Source: Pseudomonadota bacterium (GTDB lineage: Bacteria; Pseudomonadota; Gammaproteobacteria; QQUJ01). From it: DNA of 64,000 nucleotides. Position numbers and translations under genes: made by a program. This document shows positions 53,839 to 63,534 of this stretch, one piece after another. Under the pieces are notes generated by a model, which was given only the letters and a program-made list of their open reading frames with translations, made no database searches and was not told the origin of the DNA. Numbering within the stretch: the stretch's first letter is position 1; each line of letters begins with the position of its first letter. The stretch lies in assembly GCA_008501635.1 (NCBI GenBank), contig QQUJ01000010.1, positions 62,001 to 126,000 of the forward strand, given 5' to 3'.

Positions 53839-56694
53839 TCAGAGATGTGACAGAGCCCGGTTGAGCCGTTCCTCGAAGCTCTTCTTGAAGTTCAGGTAGT
53901 GGATGGTTTGACGCTGCAACTCCCCCTCCTGGTCGTAACCCATACCCGAAATATCGATATCCGTAATGTAGATCGGATAGCGCTCGCCGCTGGAGCGTTG
54001 TTCGACGATAAAGCGCGCCACTTCACGAAACAGTTCGGTGCCGAACTGCAGGGATGAAAACTCGCGGTCGCGGCAATAGACGGTGTAGCGTGCGTGGCCA
54101 TCCGCCGTCTCTTCGCTGATGACCTGGATGCTGAGATAGTTGATCGGCGGTCCGAGCAGGCCGGGCTCCTGGACTTTCAGGCGCAACAGTCCGTTGCGAT
54201 CGCGCACGATTTCGAAATACTCCACGCGCGGCACAGCGATGCCGTTACCGTCAGGTGTGGTCATCAGATTGCGACGGCGGCGCACCGCATCGATGAACAG
54301 GCTGAGCTGGTTGAGCAGCGTCGCACTGTCGAAGTACTCGACCTCCTGGTGGAAGAGCGACGACTTCTCGTCGGCGATGTAGATATCGGCCCGCTGCGCC
54401 CTGACGTGGTAATAGACCTGGATCAGCCGTTCACGATCGGTCTCGAAGATCAACGGCACCGGGGTATCGCTGAGCGCACGGGGATCGACGACGGTGGGGC
54501 TGTACTCGCGGTGCGGTGTTGCCAGAAGCTCCAGCAGTTCGGGCAGGGTGTCCGAGCGCTGGTGATGGAAGAGGTCGTTCTCCAGGCGCAACAGCAGATA
54601 GCGATGCTCTACTTCGAACAGATAGCGCGTGGTTTCGAGACGCCTTTCGGTGTAGTAGCAGTGAATGACATCGCTGAACAACTCCTCGATGCGGCGCGCA
54701 ATGGAGGTGCCGCGGCTATGCGAGAAACTGAAGGCGGCGATCGCCGGAGGGGCTTTGCTGACCGAGGGGGGTGCCCATTTCAGGTACTGGCACAGGCAGT
54801 CGAGCAACCCGGTCAGGCCCTCGTAGCGATAGGTGAGCACCTCGCCCCAGCTGGTGATCAGAATCTGATCGAAACTGAGCGCCAGATTCTTGCGGGCGCC
54901 GCCGTAGTTGAGCGCGTCGGTCCATTCGCTTACCAGGTGATAGCCCTGGCGGGTAAGTTCGGCCATGGGGTCGATGCCGAGATTGATGTACAGCGCACTG
55001 GCAATCACGCGTGCCGGGCGCCCCAGGTCGTCCATGTCGGGTATGTAGGCCTGGCCGTCGGGGTAGAGCCGCTGCAGGGCATCGGCGACCTCGCGCAGCT
55101 CCTTGATGGTGAGTTCGTTGATGCGGGTCTGCAGATAGAGTCGGGTGTGCGGGCCGATCAGACCGTTGAAATGCGACCAGGCCAGCAGTTCCACGACGCT
55201 ATGGGCACGGCGCAGCGGCTGATTGCGCAGAGCTTCAGTGCGATCGACCTTGCCGCGATAGAGTACCCAGCTGGTCATCTCGTCGGGGCTGGCCACCTCG
55301 TGCACGCTCAGTTCGAGCTCCATCAGGCTGCGCGAAATTCCCGGATTGACCAGATCGACCTTGCCCGCCTTGCGCTCGAAGGCGGTGTAGAGCTTGCGCC
55401 CCAGGAGATTGAGATCCACGGGATCGATGAGATTGGTGGCGTCGGCGCGCGCCGCGTAATCGGACAGCAGGCGATAACTGTAGGTCACCTCGTTGACCAA
55501 GGCCTTGCGCTCGTCAAGTACGCGATGGATCTTCCAGTCGGGGCGTGAATCGAGCATGGTGAGATGGGCGTCATCCCAGTGCCAGCGTTGCGCCAGACCG
55601 GCCATCGCCTCGCGTCGCCAGTCGTATTTGCGCCGCTTGCCGGTGCTCTTGCTGAGCGGTTCACCGACTTTGTAGTAGAAGCAGCGGCGCGCCAGTTCCA
55701 GGCGATCGGTCTGCCCGCGCGAGATCAGATACTCCTCCACCTTGTTGCACATCATCACGTAGGGATCGAGCTCATCGAGCTGCAACGTACCGTCCCACAC
55801 CGCCTGCTTGTAGCGGCGGCTCAGGGTGTCGCTGGTGTCCGAGCCATCGGCATAGGATTCGAGCAGTTGGATCTTCAAAACCGATTTGTAGGGTGAGTCG
55901 ATGGCCTTGTAGATCTGCCACAATGCGGCGCTGACAAACTCGCCGGCCGGGATATCCGACAGCGGACCAAAGTCGATGAACTCAACCTCGCGCAGCTGGT
56001 TGTTGCGCACCAGGGCATCGCGCGTCGGGTAATAGAGCTCTTCGCGGTCGGGCGGGATCGTCCACCACAGCAACGGTTTGCCCGCCACCAGCACGCTGGT
56101 GCGATAGAACTCGTCGAGCAGCAGGTGGCGCTGGGCGCTGCCGCTGCTCTCCTGTGACAGGGCATCGAGTTCACCATCGCGAAAGCGGTTTGCATCCATC
56201 AGGAAGAAATGCACTTCGAGATCGAGGCTTTGCGCCCAGTCCTGCACCGCTGCTGCCTTGCGTTGCAGGTCGGCACGGCGGTTGGGCGCCATGCGCGGAC
56301 GGTGGCAGAGCCAGATGTCGAAGTCGCTGCGGTCGGTATAGGCGACGGTGCCGGTGCTGCCGATAAAGAAGATCGATTCAAGCTCGTAGGCTCGCAGTGC
56401 GCGCTTGCGATAGCGGAACCGTTTGTTCTGCTTTTTGGCGGTATCGATGGCCGCCCGGGTGGGCGAGTAGTCGGAGATCCCGAACGGGGTGTCTTTGTCG
56501 ACATAGCCCGGCAGGTGCTCACTGTTGAGATGAAAAATCAGGGGCAGCAGCTCGAGAAAGGTGCGCTGCTTGAGCTTGAGAGTCTCCTGCGCGCGATTGA
56601 GGCGATCGCGATTGACCACCAGAAAGCGGCGTCGCACATCGCGCAACGTTTTCGCATCGGGTAAGGTCGAGGCTGTGGGCCGCGTCACCGCCAT
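53839..56694 (-). CDS. cyaA: Class I adenylate cyclase
   Basis: The protein has 951 residues. The N-terminal catalytic region has FIGSTGTVAYTDRSDFDIWL (110-129), the nucleotidyltransferase GS/DxD pattern of class I cyclases, followed by VHFFLMDANRFRDGELDAL. The long C-terminal half (from about 540) is the regulatory domain. It makes cyclic AMP from ATP; in the family the C-terminus is controlled by carbon supply and phosphotransferase components. It is convergent with the HDOD gene. No CRP-binding site was identified by eye. Confidence 0.93.
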   Translation of the reverse strand: MAVTRPTASTLPDAKTLRDVRRRFLVVNRDRLNRAQETLKLKQRTFLELLPLIFHLNSEHLPGYVDKDTPFGISDYSPTRAAIDTAKKQNKRFRYRKRALRAYELESIFFIGSTGTVAYTDRSDFDIWLCHRPRMAPNRRADLQRKAAAVQDWAQSLDLEVHFFLMDANRFRDGELDALSQESSGSAQRHLLLDEFYRTSVLVAGKPLLWWTIPPDREELYYPTRDALVRNNQLREVEFIDFGPLSDIPAGEFVSAALWQIYKAIDSPYKSVLKIQLLESYADGSDTSDTLSRRYKQAVWDGTLQLDELDPYVMMCNKVEEYLISRGQTDRLELARRCFYYKVGEPLSKSTGKRRKYDWRREAMAGLAQRWHWDDAHLTMLDSRPDWKIHRVLDERKALVNEVTYSYRLLSDYAARADATNLIDPVDLNLLGRKLYTAFERKAGKVDLVNPGISRSLMELELSVHEVASPDEMTSWVLYRGKVDRTEALRNQPLRRAHSVVELLAWSHFNGLIGPHTRLYLQTRINELTIKELREVADALQRLYPDGQAYIPDMDDLGRPARVIASALYINLGIDPMAELTRQGYHLVSEWTDALNYGGARKNLALSFDQILITSWGEVLTYRYEGLTGLLDCLCQYLKWAPPSVSKAPPAIAAFSFSHSRGTSIARRIEELFSDVIHCYYTERRLETTRYLFEVEHRYLLLRLENDLFHHQRSDTLPELLELLATPHREYSPTVVDPRALSDTPVPLIFETDRERLIQVYYHVRAQRADIYIADEKSSLFHQEVEYFDSATLLNQLSLFIDAVRRRRNLMTTPDGNGIAVPRVEYFEIVRDRNGLLRLKVQEPGLLGPPINYLSIQVISEETADGHARYTVYCRDREFSSLQFGTELFREVARFIVEQRSSGERYPIYITDIDISGMGYDQEGELQRQTIHYLNFKKSFEERLNRALSHL

Positions 56695-56718
56695 CGTCTG
56701 CTCCGGTTCGCATCGCCG

Positions 56719-57117
56719 ATGCGAAATGCACCGGTGCGACTATCCTACCGGAGAGCGCAGGGTGTACCAACCAAGGCGGGCCAGGCAGTACGGATCGGAG
56801 CACCCGATCCCGAGCGGCGCAACTCGCCGATCATTGTGGAGACCGACGAGGAGTTTGAGTTTGCGGGCCAGGAGTTGGATGAAGTGCCGGTCTGTTACTT
56901 CAACGAAAATGTTTATCAGATTGGTGCCTTCGTCTGCAGCGGCTCTGAACGGCTTCGTTGTGTGCGTGGCGGTTGGGTGCAGTCGGGTTCCTGCGATTCG
57001 CACGGCGGAGGTGCCGGATCCGCTCCGTTCTGGAGCCGACAGCTGAATCAGTCGCCGTCGTCGAACTCCTCGGGATCAGGGCGGCCGAAAGCCTCCATCC
57101 ACAGCCGTGCCCGCTGA
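56719..57117 (+). CDS. Small Cys-containing protein (DUF1496-like), tentative
   Basis: The open frame has 132 residues with an ATG at 56719; its last about 25 residues overlap argH antisense and are probably not meaningful. The central part has a C-Y-N-Y-G-C-G-W-G-C pattern (C59, C73, C81, C92: [15 protein letters not shown], then [13 protein letters not shown]), resembling small DUF1496-type proteins. An internal GTG near 56836 could be the real start. It has no signal peptide in this form. Function unknown. The pattern of spaced cysteines and aromatic residues is more regular than expected by chance. Confidence 0.5.
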   Translation: MRNAPVRLSYRRAQGVPTKAGQAVRIGAPDPERRNSPIIVETDEEFEFAGQELDEVPVCYFNENVYQIGAFVCSGSERLRCVRGGWVQSGSCDSHGGGAGSAPFWSRQLNQSPSSNSSGSGRPKASIHSRAR

Positions 57118-58478
57118 ATCGCCGCGCGCACCTGGTTGGGCGCGGTGCCGCCGAGGTGGTCGCGTGCGGCGACCGAGCCCTCGAGGGTGAGCACCTCGAA
57201 GACGTCGCCGGCGATACGCGGTTCGAAAGTCTGTAGCTCCTCGAGCGACATCTGTGACAGATCGCGCGCGGTCTCCACCCCCAGACGCACCGCGCGGCCC
57301 ACCACCTCGTGGGCATCGCGGAATGCCAATCCTTTACCGACCAGATAGTCGGCGAGATCGGTTGCGGTGGCGAAGCCTTTGCGTGCCGCCTCGCGCATGT
57401 TGTCACGTTTGACCTCGATGTGCGGCACCATATCGGCAAAGGCGCGCAGGGCGCCGCGCAGGGTGTCGACGGTGTCGTAAAGCGGCTCTTTGTCTTCCTG
57501 ATTGTCCTTGTTGTAGGCCAGCGGCTGCCCCTTCATCAGAGTGAGCAACGCCACCAGGTGGCCGCTGACCCGCCCGCTCTTGCCGCGCACCAGCTCCGGT
57601 ACATCGGGGTTCTTCTTCTGCGGCATGATCGATGAACCGGTGCAGAATTTGTCCGGCAGATCGATGAAATCGAACTGCGCGCTGGCCCACAGCACGAGTT
57701 CCTCCGAGAAGCGCGACAGGTGCATCATGATCAACGCCCCCGCAGCGGTGAACTCGATGGCGAAATCACGATCGCTCACCGCATCGAGCGAGTTCTCTGC
57801 CGGCCGGTCGAAACCGAGCAGTCGCGCGCTGTAGTCGCGGTCGATGGGATAACTCGTACCCGCCAGGGCCGCAGCCCCCAGGGGCATGACATTGACGCGT
57901 TTGCGACAATCGGCCAAGCGCTCGCGATCGCGGCGCAGCATCTCGTACCAGGCCATCAGGTGATGGCCGAAGGTGACCGGCTGCGCTACCTGCAGATGGG
58001 TGAAGCCCGGCATAACAGTATCGGATTCGCGTTCGGCGACACTGATCAGTCCGTGCTGCAGTCGCGCCAGTTCGCTATCGATGGCATCGATCTCATCGCG
58101 CAGCCACAAACGGATATCGGTGGCGACCTGATCATTGCGCGAGCGACCGGTGTGCAGCCGCTTGCCGGCCTCCCCGACACGCTCGGTAAGGCGCGCTTCG
58201 ATATTCATGTGCACATCCTCCAGCGCCACCGACCAGGCGAAATCGCCACGCTCGATATCCAGCAGGATGGCCTCCAATCCGGCGATGATCGTCTCGGCAT
58301 CCGCGGCGCTGAGTACACCGACATGCGCCAGCATCCGGGCATGCGCAATGGATCCCGCGATATCCTGGCGGTACATGCGCTGGTCGAAGTCGACCGAGGC
58401 GGTGAAGGTTTCGACGAATGCGTCGGTGCCCTCGGTGAAGCGCCCGCCCCAGGGTTTGTCTTTGCTGCTGTCGCTCAT
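57048..58478 (-). CDS. argH: Argininosuccinate lyase
   Basis: The protein has 476 residues. The N-terminal [20 protein letters not shown] and signature [20 protein letters not shown] (about 280-299), and [14 protein letters not shown], place it in the fumarase/aspartase superfamily. It cleaves argininosuccinate to arginine and fumarate. It is divergent from algZ. The order argH-algZ-algR-hemC is the one known from Pseudomonas, so the region is conserved. Confidence 0.96.
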   Translation of the reverse strand: MSDSSKDKPWGGRFTEGTDAFVETFTASVDFDQRMYRQDIAGSIAHARMLAHVGVLSAADAETIIAGLEAILLDIERGDFAWSVALEDVHMNIEARLTERVGEAGKRLHTGRSRNDQVATDIRLWLRDEIDAIDSELARLQHGLISVAERESDTVMPGFTHLQVAQPVTFGHHLMAWYEMLRRDRERLADCRKRVNVMPLGAAALAGTSYPIDRDYSARLLGFDRPAENSLDAVSDRDFAIEFTAAGALIMMHLSRFSEELVLWASAQFDFIDLPDKFCTGSSIMPQKKNPDVPELVRGKSGRVSGHLVALLTLMKGQPLAYNKDNQEDKEPLYDTVDTLRGALRAFADMVPHIEVKRDNMREAARKGFATATDLADYLVGKGLAFRDAHEVVGRAVRLGVETARDLSQMSLEELQTFEPRIAGDVFEVLTLEGSVAARDHLGGTAPNQVRAAIQRARLWMEAFGRPDPEEFDDGD

Positions 58479-58623
58479 CGCGTCGGTCCGGTATTCATTG
58501 GGAAATACGGGCCCGCAGTATACCAGCTCGTCCTGCCGCGACGCGCGAAGCTGTGCGCGGCATCGTTGCCAGTGTGCATGTTCATGGGGCAGACTCGACT
58601 TTGCCTACGACCCGAAGAACAAG

Positions 58624-59688
58624 ATGACAGCAAACAACACCGTGGCCAAGGAGGCCGGCAACGCAGGCGACGCGCTTTTTCTGCCCGATTTCTGCGCGAT
58701 CCGGGCAGTGTTCGGCATTGTGATCATCGCCCAGTTGCTGGCATTCGTTCTGGTGCTTGGCGGCGCCGGGAGTGGCGATGCCTGGACCAATCTCAGCCTG
58801 GTATCGCTGTTCGTGCAGTGGGTGGCGCTGACAGGCGCAGCGCTGCTTTGCGGTGTGCGGCGCTGGCTGGTTCCCCACGGCAACCTCAGGGCCGCGCTGA
58901 TCAGTTACGGACTGTTGCTGATCGTGACCCTGGCGATCAGTGAGGCAGCCTACCGGCTGGTGGGGCCGGTGGCGGCCCCCGCCGAGTGGCACCTCGATTT
59001 CGTGCTGCGCAATCTCCTCATCTCCGCCATCGTCAGCGCGCTGGTGCTGCGCTATTTCTATGTACAGTTTCAGTGGAAGCGCAATATCGAGGCGGAGACC
59101 CGTTCGCGTTTCGAGGCGTTGCAGGCGCGCATCCGGCCCCACTTCCTTTTCAACAGCATGAATACCATTGCCAGCCTGACGCGCAGCGATCCGGCGCTGG
59201 CCGAGCAGATGATCGAGGATCTTGCCGATCTGTTTCGCGTGACCTTGAGTGAAGGGCGTCGGCTGGTGAGTCTGGACGATGAGCTGTTGCACGCGCAGCG
59301 CTACCTCAACATCGAACGGATGCGGCTCGAGGAGCGCCTGCGCGTGGAGTGGTCGGTCGAGTCCCTGCCCAGGGAGTTGCCCTTGCCGGCATTGACGCTG
59401 CAACCGTTGCTGGAGAACGCCATCTATCACGGTATCGAGCCCCTGGCCGGCGGAGGCACGATCCGCATCATGGGGCGGCTGGAGGGCAATGAGGCGTGGT
59501 TGAGTATCAGCAATCCGCGCCCGCCCTCCGGCTCGCGGCTGCGTTCGCAGGGCACGCGCACCGCGCTGGAGAACGTGCGCCAGCGGCTGCAGGCGGCCTT
59601 TGGCGGCGATCGGGTCACCGTTGATGAGACGCCCGACAGCTATGCGGTGCATCTGCGCTTACCGCTGCCCAGGGGAGGTGCGACATGA
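58624..59688 (+). CDS. algZ: LytTR-linked sensor histidine kinase (AlgZ/FimS-like)
   Basis: I chose the ATG at 58624, giving 354 residues. Four membrane segments lie at about 28-50, 60-80, 90-110 and 130-150; a cytoplasmic histidine-kinase domain of the LytS/HisKA_7TM type follows with H173 in RIRPHFLFNSMN and ATP site QPLLENAIYHGIEP. It probably phosphorylates the regulator encoded directly downstream (4-base overlap), as AlgZ/FimS does with AlgR in Pseudomonas. The signal is unknown. Confidence 0.9.
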   Translation: MTANNTVAKEAGNAGDALFLPDFCAIRAVFGIVIIAQLLAFVLVLGGAGSGDAWTNLSLVSLFVQWVALTGAALLCGVRRWLVPHGNLRAALISYGLLLIVTLAISEAAYRLVGPVAAPAEWHLDFVLRNLLISAIVSALVLRYFYVQFQWKRNIEAETRSRFEALQARIRPHFLFNSMNTIASLTRSDPALAEQMIEDLADLFRVTLSEGRRLVSLDDELLHAQRYLNIERMRLEERLRVEWSVESLPRELPLPALTLQPLLENAIYHGIEPLAGGGTIRIMGRLEGNEAWLSISNPRPPSGSRLRSQGTRTALENVRQRLQAAFGGDRVTVDETPDSYAVHLRLPLPRGGAT

Positions 59689-60422
59689 AACTGCTGATCG
59701 TCGACGATGAGAGCCTGGCGCGCTCGCGCCTGCGGGGCCTGGTGGAGCAATTGGAGGGATGGGAGGTCGTCGGCGAAGCGGCCAACGGCCGCGACGCGCT
59801 GGGGATGATCGAAAGCGAGCGCCCCGACATCGTGCTGCTCGACATCCGCATGCCGGGCATGGATGGTCTGGAAGCCGCACGGCACATGGCTCAGCTGGAG
59901 GAACCGCCGGCGGTGATCTTCACCACGGCCTATGGCGATCACGCCCTGGCGGCGTTCGAGGCACAGGCGGTCGATTATCTGCTCAAGCCGATTCGACGCG
60001 AGCGGCTTGCCCAGGCCCTGGGGCGTGCCCAGCGCCCGACCCGTGCAGTGCTCGCCTCCCTGCACTCCGAGGCGGTCGAGGAGCGTGCCCGTACCCACCT
60101 CTGCGCCCGCTACCGGGGGGCGTTGGAGCTGGTGCCGGTGGCCGATGTGATCTACTTTCAGGCCGACCAGAAATACGTCACGGTGCGCCATGCCGGGGGC
60201 AGCGTGTTGATCGAGGAGTCGCTGAAATCCCTCGAGGAGGAGTTTGGCGAGCGCTTTCTGCGCATCCATCGCAATGCCCTGGTCGCTGAGGCACACATGG
60301 GTGGGCTGGAGTCGGAGAGCGGTGGCCACGCGGTGATCGCGTTTCGCGGCATCGCTGACAAACTCGAGGTGAGCCGTCGCCACCTCCCGGCGGTGCGCAG
60401 GCGCCTGCGCGATCTGCGTTGA
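59685..60422 (+). CDS. algR: LytTR-family response regulator (AlgR-like)
   Basis: The protein has 245 residues. The receiver domain has D7, D8, phosphoacceptor D53 (LLDIRMPGMDG), T80 and K101. A LytTR DNA-binding domain spans about 137-240, with VADVIYFQADQKYVTVRHAG and GERFLRIHRNALV. It is coupled to algZ. In Pseudomonas AlgR controls twitching, alginate and virulence; targets here are unknown, although type II secretion and pilus genes elsewhere would be plausible. Confidence 0.92.
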   Translation: MKLLIVDDESLARSRLRGLVEQLEGWEVVGEAANGRDALGMIESERPDIVLLDIRMPGMDGLEAARHMAQLEEPPAVIFTTAYGDHALAAFEAQAVDYLLKPIRRERLAQALGRAQRPTRAVLASLHSEAVEERARTHLCARYRGALELVPVADVIYFQADQKYVTVRHAGGSVLIEESLKSLEEEFGERFLRIHRNALVAEAHMGGLESESGGHAVIAFRGIADKLEVSRRHLPAVRRRLRDLR

Positions 60423-60668
60423 GGGAACGTCGCGGTGTGCCTCCCGTTCAAGTGATCGTCATAACCCGAACGAATCGGGTTCACTCGCTCTTCGCACGCT
60501 GCGCCTGGGCTGCGAAACCCCCACCCTGCGGGTGATGCGCCTGCGGCCCACCCCGGGCGCGGTGCTCCCTTCCCAGGGAGAGGTCTGCTAGGATGCGCCC
60601 GGTACCAGACACGGTCACCGCCGAGCAAGACGACACCTCGATTCGCCGCAGCCGCAAGACAAGACCCC

Positions 60669-61601
60669 ATGACCCGCTCACAGACTCTCCGTATCGCCAC
60701 CCGCAAAAGCCCCCTGGCGTTGTGGCAGGCAGAACACGTTGCCACACGACTGAAAACTGCCCACCCCGATCTGCTGATCGAGTTGGTCGGCATGACCACC
60801 AAGGGGGACCAGATGCTCGATAGTCCGCTGGCGAAGGTGGGCGGCAAGGGCCTGTTCGTCAAGGAGCTGGAGCAAGGCATGCTGGCGGGCAGCGCCGATA
60901 TCGCCGTGCACTCCATGAAAGATGTGCCGGTGGATCTCCCGGAAGGGTTGCATTTGCCGGTGATCCTGGCGCGTGAGGATCCGCGGGATGCCTTTGTTGC
61001 GAATCGCTACGCGCGACTCGATGAGCTGCCGCTGGGCGCGCGGGTGGGCACCTCCAGCCTGCGCCGGCAGGTGCAACTGCGCGAGCGGCGTCCCGATCTG
61101 GAGATCCTCGATCTGCGCGGCAACGTCAATACCCGCTTGGCGAAGCTGGACGCGGGGGAGTACGACGCCATCATTCTCGCCTGCGCCGGCCTCAAGCGCC
61201 TGGGTTTTGACGAACGCATCCGCAGCCACCTGAGCCCCGAGGAGAGTCTTCCCGCCATCGGCCAGGGCGCAATCGGTATCGAATGCCGCGGTGATGACGA
61301 GCGGGTCCATGGGTTGATCGCGGTGCTCGACGATACCGATACCCACGCCCGTATCGGCGCCGAGCGGGCCATGAACAGCCGGTTGATGGGGGGATGCCAG
61401 GTACCGATCGCGGGGTTCGCCGAGTTGACGGACGGTATGCTCCTGCTCCGCGGCCTGGTGGGAAGGCCCGATGGGTCGCTGGTGCTGCGCGCCGAGGGCC
61501 GCGCCCCCGTCGCCGAGGCCGAAGCTCTCGGTCGGCGGGTTGCCGAGTCCCTTCTGGATCAGGGCGCCGGCCCGATCCTCGAGTCCGTCAGGGCGGGCTG
61601 A
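60669..61601 (+). CDS. hemC: Porphobilinogen deaminase
   Basis: The protein has 310 residues. Dipyrromethane-cofactor Cys is C243 in [12 protein letters not shown]. Conserved [40 protein letters not shown] and [12 protein letters not shown] all occur in order. It polymerises four porphobilinogen to hydroxymethylbilane. It starts the hemC-hemD-hemX-hemY cluster after a 246-base gap from algR. Confidence 0.96.
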   Translation: MTRSQTLRIATRKSPLALWQAEHVATRLKTAHPDLLIELVGMTTKGDQMLDSPLAKVGGKGLFVKELEQGMLAGSADIAVHSMKDVPVDLPEGLHLPVILAREDPRDAFVANRYARLDELPLGARVGTSSLRRQVQLRERRPDLEILDLRGNVNTRLAKLDAGEYDAIILACAGLKRLGFDERIRSHLSPEESLPAIGQGAIGIECRGDDERVHGLIAVLDDTDTHARIGAERAMNSRLMGGCQVPIAGFAELTDGMLLLRGLVGRPDGSLVLRAEGRAPVAEAEALGRRVAESLLDQGAGPILESVRAG

Positions 61602-62378
61602 ATGGGCGGCCCGGCGCCATTGGCAGGGTGTGCGGTGCTGGTCACGCGCCCGCAGCATCAGGCGCAGGGTCTGCAGTCTGCGCTGCAGGCGCTCGGAGCA
61701 CGGGTGCTGCTGTATCCCACCATCGAGATCGTTCCGGTAGCGCAGAGCGAATCATTACTGGCCAAGTTCCAGCCGGGCCGCAGCGTCGATTGCCTGATTT
61801 TCGTCAGCGCCAATGCGGTCGAGCAGGGTGTAAGGCTGATCGAACAGGCGGGCGGTTGGCCGCAGGGCGTCAAGGTCGCCGCAGTCGGAAAGGCCACCGG
61901 ACGTTGCCTGGGCGAGCGGGGTATTGCGGCTGGACTGGTCCCCGCGCAGGGAGAGGACAGCGAAGCGCTGCTGGCGCTGCCGGCGCTGCAGAAGGTGGCC
62001 GGGCAGCGGATTCTGATCGTCCGCGGTGTCGGGGGGCGCGAGCTGCTGGGACAGACCCTGGCGAAGCGGGGCGCCAAGGTCGAGTACGCGGAGGTCTACC
62101 GCCGTGCCCTGCCCGCGGCAACGGATGATCGCCTGACCGACTGGTTGGTTGCCGATCAGCTCGACGTGGTCACGACCACCAGTCCGGCGGGACTGGAGAA
62201 CCTGGTGGCATTGGCAGGGCGGGAGGGCAAGGATTTGCTCCTCCGGCTGCCGCTGGTGGTGGTGAGCGAACGTATGTTACAACTGGCCAGAGGGCTGGGA
62301 TTCGAAGGACCCGTCCGGGTCGCGAGGGGCGCCGGTGAAGACGCTGTGAGTGATGCGGTGGTCGCGCTGAGGCGATAA
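61602..62378 (+). CDS. hemD: Uroporphyrinogen-III synthase
   Basis: The protein has 258 residues. The opening VLVTRPQHQAQGLQSALQALGA and ILIVRGVGGRELLGQTLAKRGA, YAEVYRRALP, and TTTSPAGLENLVAL are the usual blocks. It closes hydroxymethylbilane to uroporphyrinogen III. Its ATG directly follows the hemC stop, so the two are coupled. A TTSPAGL loop marks the substrate cleft. Confidence 0.93.
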   Translation: MGGPAPLAGCAVLVTRPQHQAQGLQSALQALGARVLLYPTIEIVPVAQSESLLAKFQPGRSVDCLIFVSANAVEQGVRLIEQAGGWPQGVKVAAVGKATGRCLGERGIAAGLVPAQGEDSEALLALPALQKVAGQRILIVRGVGGRELLGQTLAKRGAKVEYAEVYRRALPAATDDRLTDWLVADQLDVVTTTSPAGLENLVALAGREGKDLLLRLPLVVVSERMLQLARGLGFEGPVRVARGAGEDAVSDAVVALRR

Positions 62379-62394
62379 CGGAGCACAGGCACCG

Positions 62395-63531
62395 ATGAGT
62401 GAGAACGACAAACAAGACCCCGAGGTCGAGGCGGAGCGAGCGATTATCGAGGCGACCCCTGACGATTCGAAAGAGGCTCCTGTCGATACCGCCAGCGACG
62501 ATTCCGCACCCGAACCGGATGATGCGGCCCCGGTGTCGTCGCCCCCCGCCAGGCGCGGTGGCAGGGCGGCACTGATCCTCGCCGTCGTTGCCCTGCTGCT
62601 TGCAGCGGGTGTCGCCGGACTCGGCCATTACCGTTTTCAGCAGCTCGACAACCAGTTCAGCGCGCTGCCTCCCGCGATCGAACGCAATGCCGGGCGCCTC
62701 AGTAGCGAGGAACAGCGCAGCGCCGATCTGAGCAGTGCCATCGAAGAGCAGAAAGCGGCCCTGGCGCGACAGAGCGGTAATCTGGAGGAAGCCATCGGCG
62801 CCCTGCGCGCGCAGATCGGGCGGGATCAGTCCGGTTGGGTCATGGCGGAGACGGAGTATCTGATGCTGGTGGCCAACCACCGCCTGCAACTCGAGCGCGA
62901 TGTCGTTACCGCGGTGGCGGCGTTGCAGATCGCCGATGAGCGGCTGCGTGAGATCGGCGATCCGGCACTGATCGAGGTGCGGGAGAAGCTCGCCGCCGAA
63001 ATCACGGCGCTGAACACCATCGCGCGTCCCGATCTCACCGGCCTGGCTCTGCGCTTGATGGGACTCGGCGGGCAGGTCGAACGCCTGACGCTCAAGGGTG
63101 GCTACCAACCTGCGCAGGCCACCCGCGGAGGGGATGCGGTCGCCGCAGCTGAGGCGCCGGCCTGGCGCCGCCTGATCCAGGGTATCTGGAGTGATCTCAA
63201 AGGATTGGTCACGGTACGCCGCACCGAGGAGGCCGTGCGCCCCATGCTGGCCCCCGAGCAGCAGTATTTCCTGCGGCAAAACCTGCGGCTGCAGCTCGAG
63301 GCGGCCCGGCTGGCGTTGCTGCGAACCGATACCGAGCAGTTGCGCATGGCGTTGCAGACGGCGCAGGAGTGGATAGGGCTGTACTTCGATGAGCGCTCCG
63401 AGGTGGCGCGTGGCATGCAGGAGGAGATCAGCGCCATCGCGGGCGTGGAGATTCGTCCGGCGCTGCCCGATATCTCGGGCTCGCTCAATGCGCTGCGCGC
63501 CCATATGCGCCAGACGGCACGGCAGGAGTAG
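62395..63531 (+). CDS. hemX: HemX-family membrane protein
   Basis: The protein has 378 residues. An acidic cytoplasmic start (about 1-50) is followed by one membrane helix (about 58-80, AALILAVVALLLAAGVAGLG), then a long periplasmic helical domain with QYFLRQNLRLQLEAARLALL. It matches HemX of the gammaproteobacterial hemCDXY cluster, a protein of unknown exact function once proposed as a methyltransferase. It begins 16 bases after hemD. Confidence 0.9.
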   Translation: MSENDKQDPEVEAERAIIEATPDDSKEAPVDTASDDSAPEPDDAAPVSSPPARRGGRAALILAVVALLLAAGVAGLGHYRFQQLDNQFSALPPAIERNAGRLSSEEQRSADLSSAIEEQKAALARQSGNLEEAIGALRAQIGRDQSGWVMAETEYLMLVANHRLQLERDVVTAVAALQIADERLREIGDPALIEVREKLAAEITALNTIARPDLTGLALRLMGLGGQVERLTLKGGYQPAQATRGGDAVAAAEAPAWRRLIQGIWSDLKGLVTVRRTEEAVRPMLAPEQQYFLRQNLRLQLEAARLALLRTDTEQLRMALQTAQEWIGLYFDERSEVARGMQEEISAIAGVEIRPALPDISGSLNALRAHMRQTARQE

Positions 63532-63534
63532 ACG

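Noticed and set aside
54094-55548. 484-residue plus-strand frame opposite cyaA
   Set aside because: Antisense to a catalytic and regulatory protein with conserved motifs; no independent evidence.
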